From: Leucothrix mucor DSM 2157
Lineage (GTDB): Bacteria; Pseudomonadota; Gammaproteobacteria; Thiotrichales; Thiotrichaceae
Assembly: GCF_000419525.1 (NCBI RefSeq)
Contig: NZ_ATTE01000001.1
Location: 2,712,655-2,776,654 of the forward strand
Length of the DNA stretch: 64,000 nucleotides
Direction of reading: 5' to 3'
The position numbers and the translations under genes were made by a program. Shown here one piece after another: positions 45,608 through 54,046 of the stretch (position 1 is the stretch's first letter; each line of letters opens with the position of its first letter). Under the pieces are notes generated by a model. It saw only the letters and a program-made list of their open reading frames with translations, was not told the origin of the DNA and searched no databases.

Positions 45608-46986
45608 CCCGTTTATTTTTAAAAATTGCCGGACTGCTGATAATCACCAATCTGCTCATCATGCTGAGCGCTTACTTTCTGGTGCAATGGCTGGAAAAAG
45701 AAGAGCTGATTATTTCACCACGCCAAGCGCCGCAGATTCTCGCCGACCGCGTGATGAAGGAGTATCAGCAGGGTACAATCGCCGACTATGCTAAAAAGCT
45801 GGGCGACCATGGTACGTCTGTCGCACTGATTGATGAAAACCGCACCGTGCTATTTACGATGCCAAACTTGCGCCGTTATTTAAACAGCCAACCCCGTCCG
45901 CTAGTATTGGGTGACGAGCGCTGGAGTCGTGGCGAAAGAAAAGAAAAAACCGGCGAAGAACGAAAACGCCCCAGGCGCATTGGTTCGCAATTCACCCGTG
46001 AAGTCGTCACTGACGATAGTAAAATTTATTACGTACTGATTCGCAGCGTCCATAAAGATCACAGCCTGATGCCACAAGCGCCTTGGAAGCGCTTATATGC
46101 GCCGATTGCCGCGTTTGTCTTGGCCATGCTGATTGGTAGCTCCTTGATTAGTTTGTTTATTACCTCACCCATTCGCAGTTTACGCCGCACCACGCAGTCC
46201 TTTGGCCTGAAAGATTTATCAGCCCGAGTAGACCCATCAGTAGCTGAGAGAAAAGATGCGATCGGTGAACTCGGTCGTGACTTTAACCGCATGGCTTCCC
46301 GTTTGGATGACACCCTGAAAAGCCAGCACCAGTTATTGCGCGATGTGTCACATGAATTACGCTCTCCACTGGCGCGTATTCAGGTCGCCAGCACCTTGGC
46401 CGAGCAGAAAACCGGCAGCAGTACTGAGCTGCAACGGATTGATCAGGAAACTCAACGACTCGATGGCCTCATTGAAATCATTCTGCGCCTGACACGTTTG
46501 AACAATACACCGGAATTAAACTTTGAGCCGCTAGAGTTGGATGAGCTGATTGATGACGTGGCACAAGATGCACGTTATGAGTATCAAAATACCGACAAGC
46601 AAGTAGTTGTAAACCTTGGCGCGTTGCCAACCATTCAGGCGGACTATGAGAACTTACGCAGTGCACTGGATAACATTGTGCGCAATGCCATGTACTACAC
46701 GGAAGATGGTAGTGCAGTCACCATTTCGGCAAATGCCAATGCTTCTGGCCTTGAGATTATTGTGCGTGACCATGGCCCCGGCGTTCCTGAAGAGCACTTG
46801 AAACGTTTGTTTGAACCGTTTTTCCGCAGCGATAGTTCGCGTAATGAAAAGACTGGCAGTAACGGGGTTGGTCTGGCCATTACCCATCGGATTATCGAGC
46901 TGCATGGCGGTAAAGTCTGGGCGAAGAATGCGGAAAATGGCGGCTTGGTTGTGACGGTGCAATTGCCACCATCGGTTACTCGCTAA
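45604..46986 (+). CDS. CpxA-like sensor histidine kinase
   Basis: The 460-residue product has an N-terminal helix (about 8-30), a periplasmic domain of about 130 residues (basic and rich in Lys/Arg near SRGERKEKTGEERKRPRR) and a second helix near residue 165. A HAMP domain, the H-box DVSHELRSPLARIQ (His250) and an ATPase domain (VGLAITHRIIELHGG) follow. The order and H-box match CpxA, which senses envelope stress. The periplasmic domain is divergent, so the signal is not known. Confidence 0.88.
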   Translation: MTRLFLKIAGLLIITNLLIMLSAYFLVQWLEKEELIISPRQAPQILADRVMKEYQQGTIADYAKKLGDHGTSVALIDENRTVLFTMPNLRRYLNSQPRPLVLGDERWSRGERKEKTGEERKRPRRIGSQFTREVVTDDSKIYYVLIRSVHKDHSLMPQAPWKRLYAPIAAFVLAMLIGSSLISLFITSPIRSLRRTTQSFGLKDLSARVDPSVAERKDAIGELGRDFNRMASRLDDTLKSQHQLLRDVSHELRSPLARIQVASTLAEQKTGSSTELQRIDQETQRLDGLIEIILRLTRLNNTPELNFEPLELDELIDDVAQDARYEYQNTDKQVVVNLGALPTIQADYENLRSALDNIVRNAMYYTEDGSAVTISANANASGLEIIVRDHGPGVPEEHLKRLFEPFFRSDSSRNEKTGSNGVGLAITHRIIELHGGKVWAKNAENGGLVVTVQLPPSVTR

Positions 46987-47030
46987 GCTTCTTCTGATGG
47001 CTTTCCTCAAGCAATGTAATTGTAATGCCT

Positions 47031-47053
47031 GACTATCACTCACTGTGATAGTC
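47031..47053. promoter_or_regulatory. Perfect inverted repeat upstream of the SCO gene
   Basis: GACTATCAC (47031-47039) and GTGATAGTC (47045-47053) flank a 5-nt centre. No T run follows. It could be a regulator site for the SCO gene or a hairpin after the kinase gene. Confidence 0.6.
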
Positions 47054-47084
47054 TGCAAAGCTAATAATCATTCAGGAAAACCGC

Positions 47085-47690
47085 ATGAAACAGACCATTT
47101 TCTTTCTGTCATTGATTGCCTTTATTGGTGGATTGGTTGCTGCCCAGCAATACCTTAGCAAGGAGCACACTCCTGCTGCGAGTAAACCGGTTCCCATTGC
47201 GGGCAAGCAGTTTGGTGGTGAGTTCTCACTGACTCAGGATGGCAAAACGGTTTCACTGAGTGATTTTAAAGGCAAAGTGGTCGTAATGTACTTTGGCTAT
47301 GCCTCTTGCCCGGACGTTTGCCCGACGAGCTTGGCAATGATTGGCGGTGCAATGAAGTCATTAACACCGGAAGAGCTGGAATCAGTTCAAGGTGTGTTTG
47401 TGAGCGTTGACCCAGAGCGCGACAAAGGCGACCCGCTGATGCAGTATGCGCAATACTTTCACAAAAACTTTGTCGGTATTACTGGCACGATTGATGAAAT
47501 TAAAACGGTCACTAAGCAATACGGTACTTATTACGCCAAGGTCGAAAGCGACTCAGCGCTTAGCTACCTAGTTGATCATACATCAACCACTTTTATCATC
47601 GACCGTAATGGAAAATTCTTTGAATCTCAGCCGCATGGCGCCAAGCCTGATGCCATTGCTGAAAGCATTCGCAAAGCCCTGGCATCCTGA
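47085..47690 (+). CDS. SCO1/SenC family copper chaperone
   Basis: Delivers copper to the CuA site of cytochrome oxidase or acts as a thiol switch. The 201-residue product has an N-terminal helix (about 5-20) and a thioredoxin-like domain with the copper-binding CPDVC (Cys75, Cys79) and the conserved His in DHTSTTFIID. It stands 20 kb from the cox genes, downstream of a CpxRA-like pair. An SCO-like protein without the His is encoded at 28.8 kb. Confidence 0.93.
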   Translation: MKQTIFFLSLIAFIGGLVAAQQYLSKEHTPAASKPVPIAGKQFGGEFSLTQDGKTVSLSDFKGKVVVMYFGYASCPDVCPTSLAMIGGAMKSLTPEELESVQGVFVSVDPERDKGDPLMQYAQYFHKNFVGITGTIDEIKTVTKQYGTYYAKVESDSALSYLVDHTSTTFIIDRNGKFFESQPHGAKPDAIAESIRKALAS

Positions 47691-47720
47691 TTCTACTTAG
47701 CCATTCGGGGAGTGACATTC

Positions 47721-47753
47721 ACTAACAGTACAGATAAATTCTGTTAGTATAAT
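47721..47753 (+). promoter_or_regulatory. Inverted repeat and -10 box before the hybrid kinase gene
   Basis: ACTAACAG (47721-47728) and CTGTTAGT (47741-47748) form an 8-bp inverted repeat with a 12-nt centre. TATAAT at 47748-47753 overlaps its right arm. No good -35 box is seen. It may be an operator over a promoter. Confidence 0.45.
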
Positions 47754-47772
47754 AAGCATCAAAAATAATCTG

Positions 47773-50640
47773 ATGCAGGTTAGTCCCCGAATGCCTAAGA
47801 ATACGCCTTCCTCGCACGATTTAGCCGATGATATCTTTTCCCGCTATATCGCCATTATTCTCGCTTTATTCTTAACTGCAGGCTCGGGTTTTGTGCTCTG
47901 GAATAGCTTTCAGAATGCTAAAGAAATCAATGAAGCCAGTGCTGTCGAAGAAGCACAACGACTAGCCTCCTCTATCGCCGAATTCCGCAATTTTTATTCC
48001 ACGGAAATTGTGCCGAAAGCCAGAGATGCAGGCGTCACCATTACCCACAACTACACCAAGCAGCCTAATGCTTTGCCGTTACCCGCGACCTTTGCTAAGG
48101 ATTTCGGGGACTTTATCAATAGTGGCAATACCGATTTTAACGTTCGACTTTACAGCGATAAGCCCTTCCCTTGGCGCACCAATACCAACCTGGATGACTT
48201 TGAAGTGTGGGCACTTAAGCAGCTAACGGAAACCAAAAAAGACGCCGTGTGGCGCTTTGAGAAGAAAAATGGCCAATCTGTGATTCGCTTTGCCCGGGCG
48301 GATACTCTAGGTGAAAGCTGTGTAGGCTGTCATAACAACTACCCCGGCACCCCAAAAACGGATTGGAAAGTCGGCGACCTACGTGGGATTTTGGAAATCA
48401 CCAGCCCTATTCAATCGCTGGAGTCCGCAGCCATTGGCTCATTTAAACAATCATTGTTCATTATGCTGGGCGTGATTGTTGGCATGATTTCACTGTTGAT
48501 ACTGGTCTTAAGACGCATGCGTAAAGCGTTAAGGCTTGCGCATCAGGCACTTACAGAAACCAGCCGTAGCGATCAGTTAAAAGCCGAAGAAATTGAACGC
48601 CGCAAAGCCGTCGCGCAAACACTAAAAGTCACTGATGCGAAAATGCGTGCCATTGTGAACTCCGTGCAGGATGTGATTATAGCCATCGACCAGCATGGCG
48701 TGATCACCGATATCAACGACTCCATTCTCGCCGTATTTGGCTATGAGCCAAGCGAACTACTGGGTAAAAACATTAGAGTATTGGTGGGTGATGAGCACCG
48801 TGATAAACACGATGGCTACCTTGAAAACTATGTAAAAACTGGCGAAGCCCATGTCATTGGTATGCGTCGTGAGTTATTTGCCGTTAAAAAAGACGGCACC
48901 CGCTTCCCCATCGAACTCGCGGTGAATGATGCACGAGTAGATAGCCAGATTTTATTCACTGGTATCATCCGCGATATTACGCATCGCCGTAAAAACGAAG
49001 AACAAATTGCTAAAGCGCACAAAGCGGCTATTGAATCAGCCAATTTAAAGTCGGAGTTTCTGGCTAATATGAGCCATGAAATTCGCACACCAATGAATGG
49101 CGTTATTGGTATGACTGAAATGCTGCTGGACTCCGGTCTTTCACCCGAACAGCGCAACCTCACCCGCACCGTGCACGAAAGTGCTGAATCGCTGCTGGTA
49201 ATTATTAATGACATTCTCGATTTCTCAAAAATCGAAGCTGGCAAGCTGACCATCAAGCCACACCCCTTCCGACTAGTGCATACGCTGGAAGCCGTGATGG
49301 ATTTACTGGCTGAAGAAGCTTCGCGTAAACAGGTCAACTTAGCTTTATTTATCGATGGCGATGTACCGCAAGAATTAGTTAGTGATGCCGGCCGTTTACG
49401 ACAGATTCTGATTAATTTACTGGGTAATGCGCTCAAATTTACCGAGCAAGGCTATGTGCTGCTGCACTTATCACGACTGGCCGATGGCAGTATTCATTTT
49501 GATGTGAAAGACAGCGGCTCAGGTATTCCGGAAGAAGCACAAGCGACCTTATTTGATGCATTCTCTCAAGTGGATGGCTCCAGTACTCGTGAACATGGCG
49601 GCACCGGGCTTGGCCTCGCGATTTGCAATCAACTGGTTTCACTGCTGGGTGGCGAGCTGTCGGTTAACAGTACTTTAGGCGAAGGCTCTTGCTTCTCCTT
49701 CACTATACCCGGTGGCCCAATCGATAAGGATGCCCAACCGTTTATTCAAGCCAATCAAATGTCGGTATTGATGTATAGCACCGATGTAACACTGAATCGC
49801 TATCACGAACATCAAATGCGGGAATGGAATATCCAACCTAAAATCGTTACCACATTAAACCAGTGCTTTAGCCAGATTGAAGCGCAAGATTATCAAATGA
49901 TTGCGATTGATGCGGATAATCTCTACTACGACCCTGAGCATGCTTTGGGTGCACTGAGCTTAGTGCGTTCCATCCGCCAAACCACTGACACGCAAATTGT
50001 GCTGTATGGCAGTATGCAAAGCTTTATGAGCTTAGAGCTGGTGAAGCTGGGCGATAATGTGACGCTGATGCAAAAGCCACTTAAGCACTCCGAAATACAG
50101 TTAATGGTGGATCAGGAACAGCTTTCTGCTCAGAAAACGGCTCAGCTTAAACCACAACAAGTACCGGTTGCGCCCGCGCCTGAAGTTGCACCACCCGCTA
50201 CTGAAGTAACTGCCAGCCCCATTATGTTTGATCTGCTGCTGGCCGAAGACAATAGTGTGAATCAAATGGTTGCCACTACTATGCTGAAGAAACTCGGCTA
50301 TCAGGTTGATGTGGTCAATAATGGCCGTGAAGCGCTGGATGCCATTCAGGAAAAGCAATACGACTTAATCTTTATGGACTGTCAGATGCCGGTACTGGAT
50401 GGCTATGCGGCAACTGGTGAGATTCGCCAACTAGACGGTGAGCAAAGCAAGATTCCAATCATCGCCCTCACCGCACATGCCATGATGAGCAATGATCAGA
50501 AGTGTTTTGATGCGGGTATGGATGACTATCTGGCTAAACCTGTTCGCATCAATGAGCTGAAAAACGTACTGCTAAAATGGCAACCGAAAATGCTGGAGCG
50601 TCGTCAGGCTCGTGAGGCAGAAACACGCAGTGATGGATAG
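47773..50640 (+). CDS. Hybrid sensor histidine kinase with c-heme DUF3365 domain
   Basis: The 955-residue product has a helix (about 26-45), a periplasmic DUF3365 domain holding a heme-binding CVGCH (183-187), and a second helix (about 227-247). Next are a PAS domain (about 285-405), a HisKA box with His435 in MSHEIRTPMNG, and an ATPase domain with GGTGLGLAI. A degenerate receiver segment (about 650-780) and a C-terminal receiver with Asp869 in FMDCQMP follow. The order suggests redox or gas sensing through a covalent heme, with phosphorelay output. A second Met at residue 7 (47791) is an alternative start. Confidence 0.9.
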   Translation: MQVSPRMPKNTPSSHDLADDIFSRYIAIILALFLTAGSGFVLWNSFQNAKEINEASAVEEAQRLASSIAEFRNFYSTEIVPKARDAGVTITHNYTKQPNALPLPATFAKDFGDFINSGNTDFNVRLYSDKPFPWRTNTNLDDFEVWALKQLTETKKDAVWRFEKKNGQSVIRFARADTLGESCVGCHNNYPGTPKTDWKVGDLRGILEITSPIQSLESAAIGSFKQSLFIMLGVIVGMISLLILVLRRMRKALRLAHQALTETSRSDQLKAEEIERRKAVAQTLKVTDAKMRAIVNSVQDVIIAIDQHGVITDINDSILAVFGYEPSELLGKNIRVLVGDEHRDKHDGYLENYVKTGEAHVIGMRRELFAVKKDGTRFPIELAVNDARVDSQILFTGIIRDITHRRKNEEQIAKAHKAAIESANLKSEFLANMSHEIRTPMNGVIGMTEMLLDSGLSPEQRNLTRTVHESAESLLVIINDILDFSKIEAGKLTIKPHPFRLVHTLEAVMDLLAEEASRKQVNLALFIDGDVPQELVSDAGRLRQILINLLGNALKFTEQGYVLLHLSRLADGSIHFDVKDSGSGIPEEAQATLFDAFSQVDGSSTREHGGTGLGLAICNQLVSLLGGELSVNSTLGEGSCFSFTIPGGPIDKDAQPFIQANQMSVLMYSTDVTLNRYHEHQMREWNIQPKIVTTLNQCFSQIEAQDYQMIAIDADNLYYDPEHALGALSLVRSIRQTTDTQIVLYGSMQSFMSLELVKLGDNVTLMQKPLKHSEIQLMVDQEQLSAQKTAQLKPQQVPVAPAPEVAPPATEVTASPIMFDLLLAEDNSVNQMVATTMLKKLGYQVDVVNNGREALDAIQEKQYDLIFMDCQMPVLDGYAATGEIRQLDGEQSKIPIIALTAHAMMSNDQKCFDAGMDDYLAKPVRINELKNVLLKWQPKMLERRQAREAETRSDG

Positions 50641-50657
50641 TCAACCATGAGCTCGAA

Positions 50658-50693
50658 TTGCGAATCCTTTAGCTGATACTTAAGGATTCGCAA
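50658..50693. repeat. 12-bp perfect inverted repeat after the hybrid kinase gene
   Basis: TTGCGAATCCTT (50658-50669) and AAGGATTCGCAA (50682-50693) flank a 12-nt centre. No T run follows, so it is either a weak terminator or a regulator site for the next gene. Confidence 0.75.
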
Positions 50694-50696
50694 GAA

Positions 50697-50752
50697 ACGA
50701 AAATAATATTGAAAAAACGAAACAAACCGAAGATAATGATTTTCAGACGAAA
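50697..50752 (+). promoter_or_regulatory. Phased CGAA repeats above the glpD-like gene, candidate operator
   Basis: ACGAAA occurs at 50697, 50717 and 50747, and CCGAAG aligns at 50726-50732, so spacings are about 20, 10 and 20 nt. DeoR-family repressors such as GlpR bind such repeats on one face of DNA. The link is an inference; no glpR is in the window. Confidence 0.35.
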
Positions 50753-50766
50753 TAAATCATCTTCGG
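50727..50766 (+). promoter_or_regulatory. Hairpin over the ribosome-binding site of the glpD-like gene
   Basis: CCGAAGA (50727-50733) pairs with TCTTCGG (50760-50766), and TGATTT (50737-50742) with AAATCA (50754-50759). The GGAA that could serve as a Shine-Dalgarno sequence is partly in the 3' arm, 5 nt before the ATG. Confidence 0.5.
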
Positions 50767-50773
50767 AATACTC

Positions 50774-52402
50774 ATGGATTTAAGAAACAGCAATATCGAA
50801 CGGCTTAAGCAGGAAGACCGCATTTTTGATGTGCTGGTCTTAGGTGGCGGAATTAACGGTGCAGTCTCAGCGGCATCGCTGTCGGCCAAAGGCGCAAAGG
50901 TAGCACTCATAGACCGTGGCGACTTTGCAGGCCTCACCAGCTCTAACTCCTCTAATCTGGCCTGGGGCGGCATCAAGTACCTTGAGTCGCATGAGTATCT
51001 GCTAGTCAACAAGCTATGCAAAAGCCGTAATCACTTAATGCGCAGCTATCCATCGACTGTTAAAGAGATTCGCTTTTTAACGACTATTGCGAAAGGCTTT
51101 CGTTTTCCTTCATGGTTTGTCTATCTCGGCACTCTCTTTTATTGGATGATTGGCCGCTTTTTCACTCAACGCCCCGACTATATGAGCGTGAAAGAAATTC
51201 AGTCGCGCGAGCCTGCGATTAATACCGACAATGCCGAAGGTGGTTTCGAGTATTCCGATGCCTACCTCTATGATAATGACGCGCGGTTTGTATTTAACTT
51301 TATTCGCTCCAGCATGAATTACGGCTGTGTGGCAGCGAACTATGTCGAGTCGCAAGGTGCGGTTCGGGAAAATGGCATCTGGACCATTTCTGCGCGTGAC
51401 ACCATTAGCGGCGAGACTTTCACCATTAAATCGAAAGTGTTGATCAATGCTTGTGGCCCATACGTTGATAAGCATAATCAAATGACGCATCAGAAAACAG
51501 ATCATCAGCATCTGTTCTCTAAAGGTATCCACCTGATTATTGATCGGGTGACAGAGCAAAACCGCATACTGACGTTCTTTGCCAGCGACGGGCGCTTGTT
51601 CTTCGTTATTCCAATGGGAAACAAAACGTCAGTTGGCACGACGGATACTCAGGTTGCTAGCCCGGAGGTGACAGTAACAGAGGAAGATCGCGAGTTTGTA
51701 TTGAGTAATATCAACTCCCTACTCAAGCTGGATAAGCCGATTACAAAAGATGACATTATTGCTGAGCGCTGTGGCGTACGCCCGTTGGCCCAAAAAGGCG
51801 GAGATGGCATCGCAAACTGGGTACAGCTATCCCGCAAGCACGCGGTTGACACCAACCATAAAGATCAGCACATCAGTATTTTTGGCGGTAAAACTACTGA
51901 TTGCATCAATGTAGGTGATGAAATTGCTGGCTTGGTGAGCGAAATGGGCATTACCCTGCCCCATCGCAAATTCCAATGGTATGGCGAAGATGGCGATGCG
52001 GTACGTGATGAATTTTACCATCAGGCTAAGCTGATGGACTTGGACTCGTACACCGTGGAAGGCTCCTCAGAGCCATTAACTCAACGCTTATGGCGTCGTT
52101 ATGGTGGCCGCTCTCTTGAGCTATTAGAAGATATTCGTCGCGACCCACGTCAGGCTAAACGCTTGATGAAAAATGCAGAATATTTGCGTTGTGAGATTGA
52201 ATACACCGCGCGGCATGAAATGATTACGAAGCTTGAAGACTTCCTGCGTCGTCGTTCGAAGATCTCTCAGGTCGTACGTCATGAGGACATTATTGATGCG
52301 CCCGGCTTGAAGCAGGCTTGTGAGATTTTCTTTGGTGATCAGGCTGAGGAAAAACGGCAGGAATATATTGCGTCGGTTAGGAATGAAGGTCAAATTCAGT
52401 AA
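50774..52402 (+). CDS. FAD-dependent glycerol-3-phosphate dehydrogenase-like oxidase
   Basis: The 542-residue product has an N-terminal FAD-binding Rossmann motif (VLVLGGGINGAVSAASL), the TSSNSSNLAWGGIKYLES segment, a CGVRPLAQ segment, and a C-terminal DAO domain with DIRRDP and a helical end. In E. coli GlpD the second segment reads SSKLIHGGLRYLE; here the Lys, His and Arg are Asn, Trp and Lys. The fold is that of GlpD but the substrate may differ. It is convergent with the sulfatase gene and has a complex 5' region. The protein is probably bound to the inner membrane and feeds quinones. Confidence 0.78.
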   Translation: MDLRNSNIERLKQEDRIFDVLVLGGGINGAVSAASLSAKGAKVALIDRGDFAGLTSSNSSNLAWGGIKYLESHEYLLVNKLCKSRNHLMRSYPSTVKEIRFLTTIAKGFRFPSWFVYLGTLFYWMIGRFFTQRPDYMSVKEIQSREPAINTDNAEGGFEYSDAYLYDNDARFVFNFIRSSMNYGCVAANYVESQGAVRENGIWTISARDTISGETFTIKSKVLINACGPYVDKHNQMTHQKTDHQHLFSKGIHLIIDRVTEQNRILTFFASDGRLFFVIPMGNKTSVGTTDTQVASPEVTVTEEDREFVLSNINSLLKLDKPITKDDIIAERCGVRPLAQKGGDGIANWVQLSRKHAVDTNHKDQHISIFGGKTTDCINVGDEIAGLVSEMGITLPHRKFQWYGEDGDAVRDEFYHQAKLMDLDSYTVEGSSEPLTQRLWRRYGGRSLELLEDIRRDPRQAKRLMKNAEYLRCEIEYTARHEMITKLEDFLRRRSKISQVVRHEDIIDAPGLKQACEIFFGDQAEEKRQEYIASVRNEGQIQ

Positions 52403-52414
52403 GTGATATAAAAT

Positions 52415-52447
52415 GGCAACCGCTCTGAAACCTCAGGAGCGGTTGCC
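52415..52447. terminator. Hairpin between convergent glpD-like and sulfatase genes
   Basis: GGCAACCGCTC (52415-52425) and GAGCGGTTGCC (52437-52447) pair perfectly over 11 nt with an 11-nt loop. On the minus strand the hairpin is followed by CATTTTATATC, a partial T run. Confidence 0.65.
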
Positions 52448-52478
52448 GTAACTTTCTAGTCTCTAATCAAACACAGTA

Positions 52479-54026
52479 TCAGGCATGTGCTACTCGCGGC
52501 ATTTTCATGGGCTCTGAAGCCATCATTCCCTGAATCATTTCGTACATTAGACGCTGCTTTAGTGGCTCCATCTCCGGCTTGTACCAGAGATTATTAACCT
52601 CATACTCATCCTCCAGCAGATCAAAAATCTCCCCATCCTCGCCCTGCTTATAAATCGTAATCTTATAGCGATCACTTATATACGTCGTCAAATGCGGCAT
52701 ATTAGGATTATGGCGATTTTCGCAGAACACAAATGAGCGTGCCGAGTCGGCTTTGCCACACCAAACATCCAGCTGAGAGACGCCTTGTACATGTGGCGCA
52801 GGCTCTGCTCCTGCAATATCTAACAGGCTCGGCATCACATCAATCAGGCTCTGCAATGCATCACTCGTACGATTCGCCGGAACCTTACCCGGCCAACGCA
52901 CAATAAACGGAATTTTCAGCATATCCTCATAATGAAATGGCCCTTTAGCAATCAGTCCATGCTGACCTAAAAAGTGCCCATGGTCGGTAGTAAACACAAT
53001 CGCAGTGTCATCCGCGATGCCCAGCTCATCCAAGTGATCCAAAATACGTCCGACTTGCTCGTCAACAAAGCTCATCATCCCATAGTAAACCGCCATATCT
53101 TCACGCAACTCCTGTTCATCAAACAGGTGACTTGCGCAACCATGTGCTTCAAAGGGCTTATGCCAAACGCCGAAGTCTGGGTTAGTTTCCTGCGTTTTCG
53201 CAAAATGCGGTGGATTTAATTCATGCTCACCCGCCACTAAACGACCGGGTACCATATCCTCCGGTTTATATTTAGACGCCCAAGGCTCCGGAACGGTGTA
53301 CGGAGGGTGTGGGTCATGAAAGCTAGACCAGAGAAAGAATGGCTTTTCCTGCTTCACGCTGTCATCTAAAAACGCAATTGAGCGATCAGCCGTCCATTTA
53401 CTGTAATGCAACTCAACAGGCAACTGCCAAACCCGATCATGCCGCGCCCAGTAACCACGCTCATGATTGACTCGTGGTGCAAACGCCGAGGTATCGCCAG
53501 GCAGTGGTTGAAAATAGTCACGCCAGTTATCCAATCCCTGCTGCTCCAGCCAGATGGCATAATGCTGCCCGACATGACTTTCATCCGCATGATTTCTGGA
53601 TAACTCAATATGCTCAAAACCATACCAAGGGCCATGAAACTTTCTCCAGAAATCCAAATCTCTCAACTTAGGCTGAGCCTCTAATGACTCAGCACCCTTG
53701 CCAGATTTCAGCGGATGAAAATGCGCTTTACCAATCAAGCCAGTCGAATAACCCGAGGCTGTTAGGTGAGCACCGATGGTATCCACCGTTTTAGGCACCT
53801 CAACACCAATGGTCCACGCGCCATGCTGTGACGGGTATAAGCCGCTAATCAGGCTTGCCCGCGAAGGCGTACACACCGGACTCGGGCAATAAGCACGATC
53901 AAAACGTGTGCCTTCTTTGCACAGCCGGTCCAGATTAGGCGTGTCGATATTAGGATTGACCGAACCCAGCGCAGAAAAATGCTGCTGGTCGGTCGTAATC
54001 AGCAAAATATTAGTCGGTTTTTTCAT
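52479..54026 (-). CDS. Formylglycine-dependent sulfatase, no signal peptide
   Basis: Hydrolyses a sulfate ester. The 515-residue product has the FGE recognition motif CTPSR (Cys52, Arg56), metal-binding DQQH near residue 13 and TDHGHFLGQHG later in the chain. It has no signal peptide, so it acts in the cytoplasm on an imported substrate, as choline sulfatase does. It is the last gene of an SBP-permease-permease-sulfatase cluster, 20 nt after the second permease gene. The substrate is not known; a formylglycine-generating enzyme must be encoded elsewhere. Confidence 0.9.
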   Translation of the reverse strand: MKKPTNILLITTDQQHFSALGSVNPNIDTPNLDRLCKEGTRFDRAYCPSPVCTPSRASLISGLYPSQHGAWTIGVEVPKTVDTIGAHLTASGYSTGLIGKAHFHPLKSGKGAESLEAQPKLRDLDFWRKFHGPWYGFEHIELSRNHADESHVGQHYAIWLEQQGLDNWRDYFQPLPGDTSAFAPRVNHERGYWARHDRVWQLPVELHYSKWTADRSIAFLDDSVKQEKPFFLWSSFHDPHPPYTVPEPWASKYKPEDMVPGRLVAGEHELNPPHFAKTQETNPDFGVWHKPFEAHGCASHLFDEQELREDMAVYYGMMSFVDEQVGRILDHLDELGIADDTAIVFTTDHGHFLGQHGLIAKGPFHYEDMLKIPFIVRWPGKVPANRTSDALQSLIDVMPSLLDIAGAEPAPHVQGVSQLDVWCGKADSARSFVFCENRHNPNMPHLTTYISDRYKITIYKQGEDGEIFDLLEDEYEVNNLWYKPEMEPLKQRLMYEMIQGMMASEPMKMPRVAHA

Positions 54027-54046
54027 GAATCATTACCTGAATGTTG

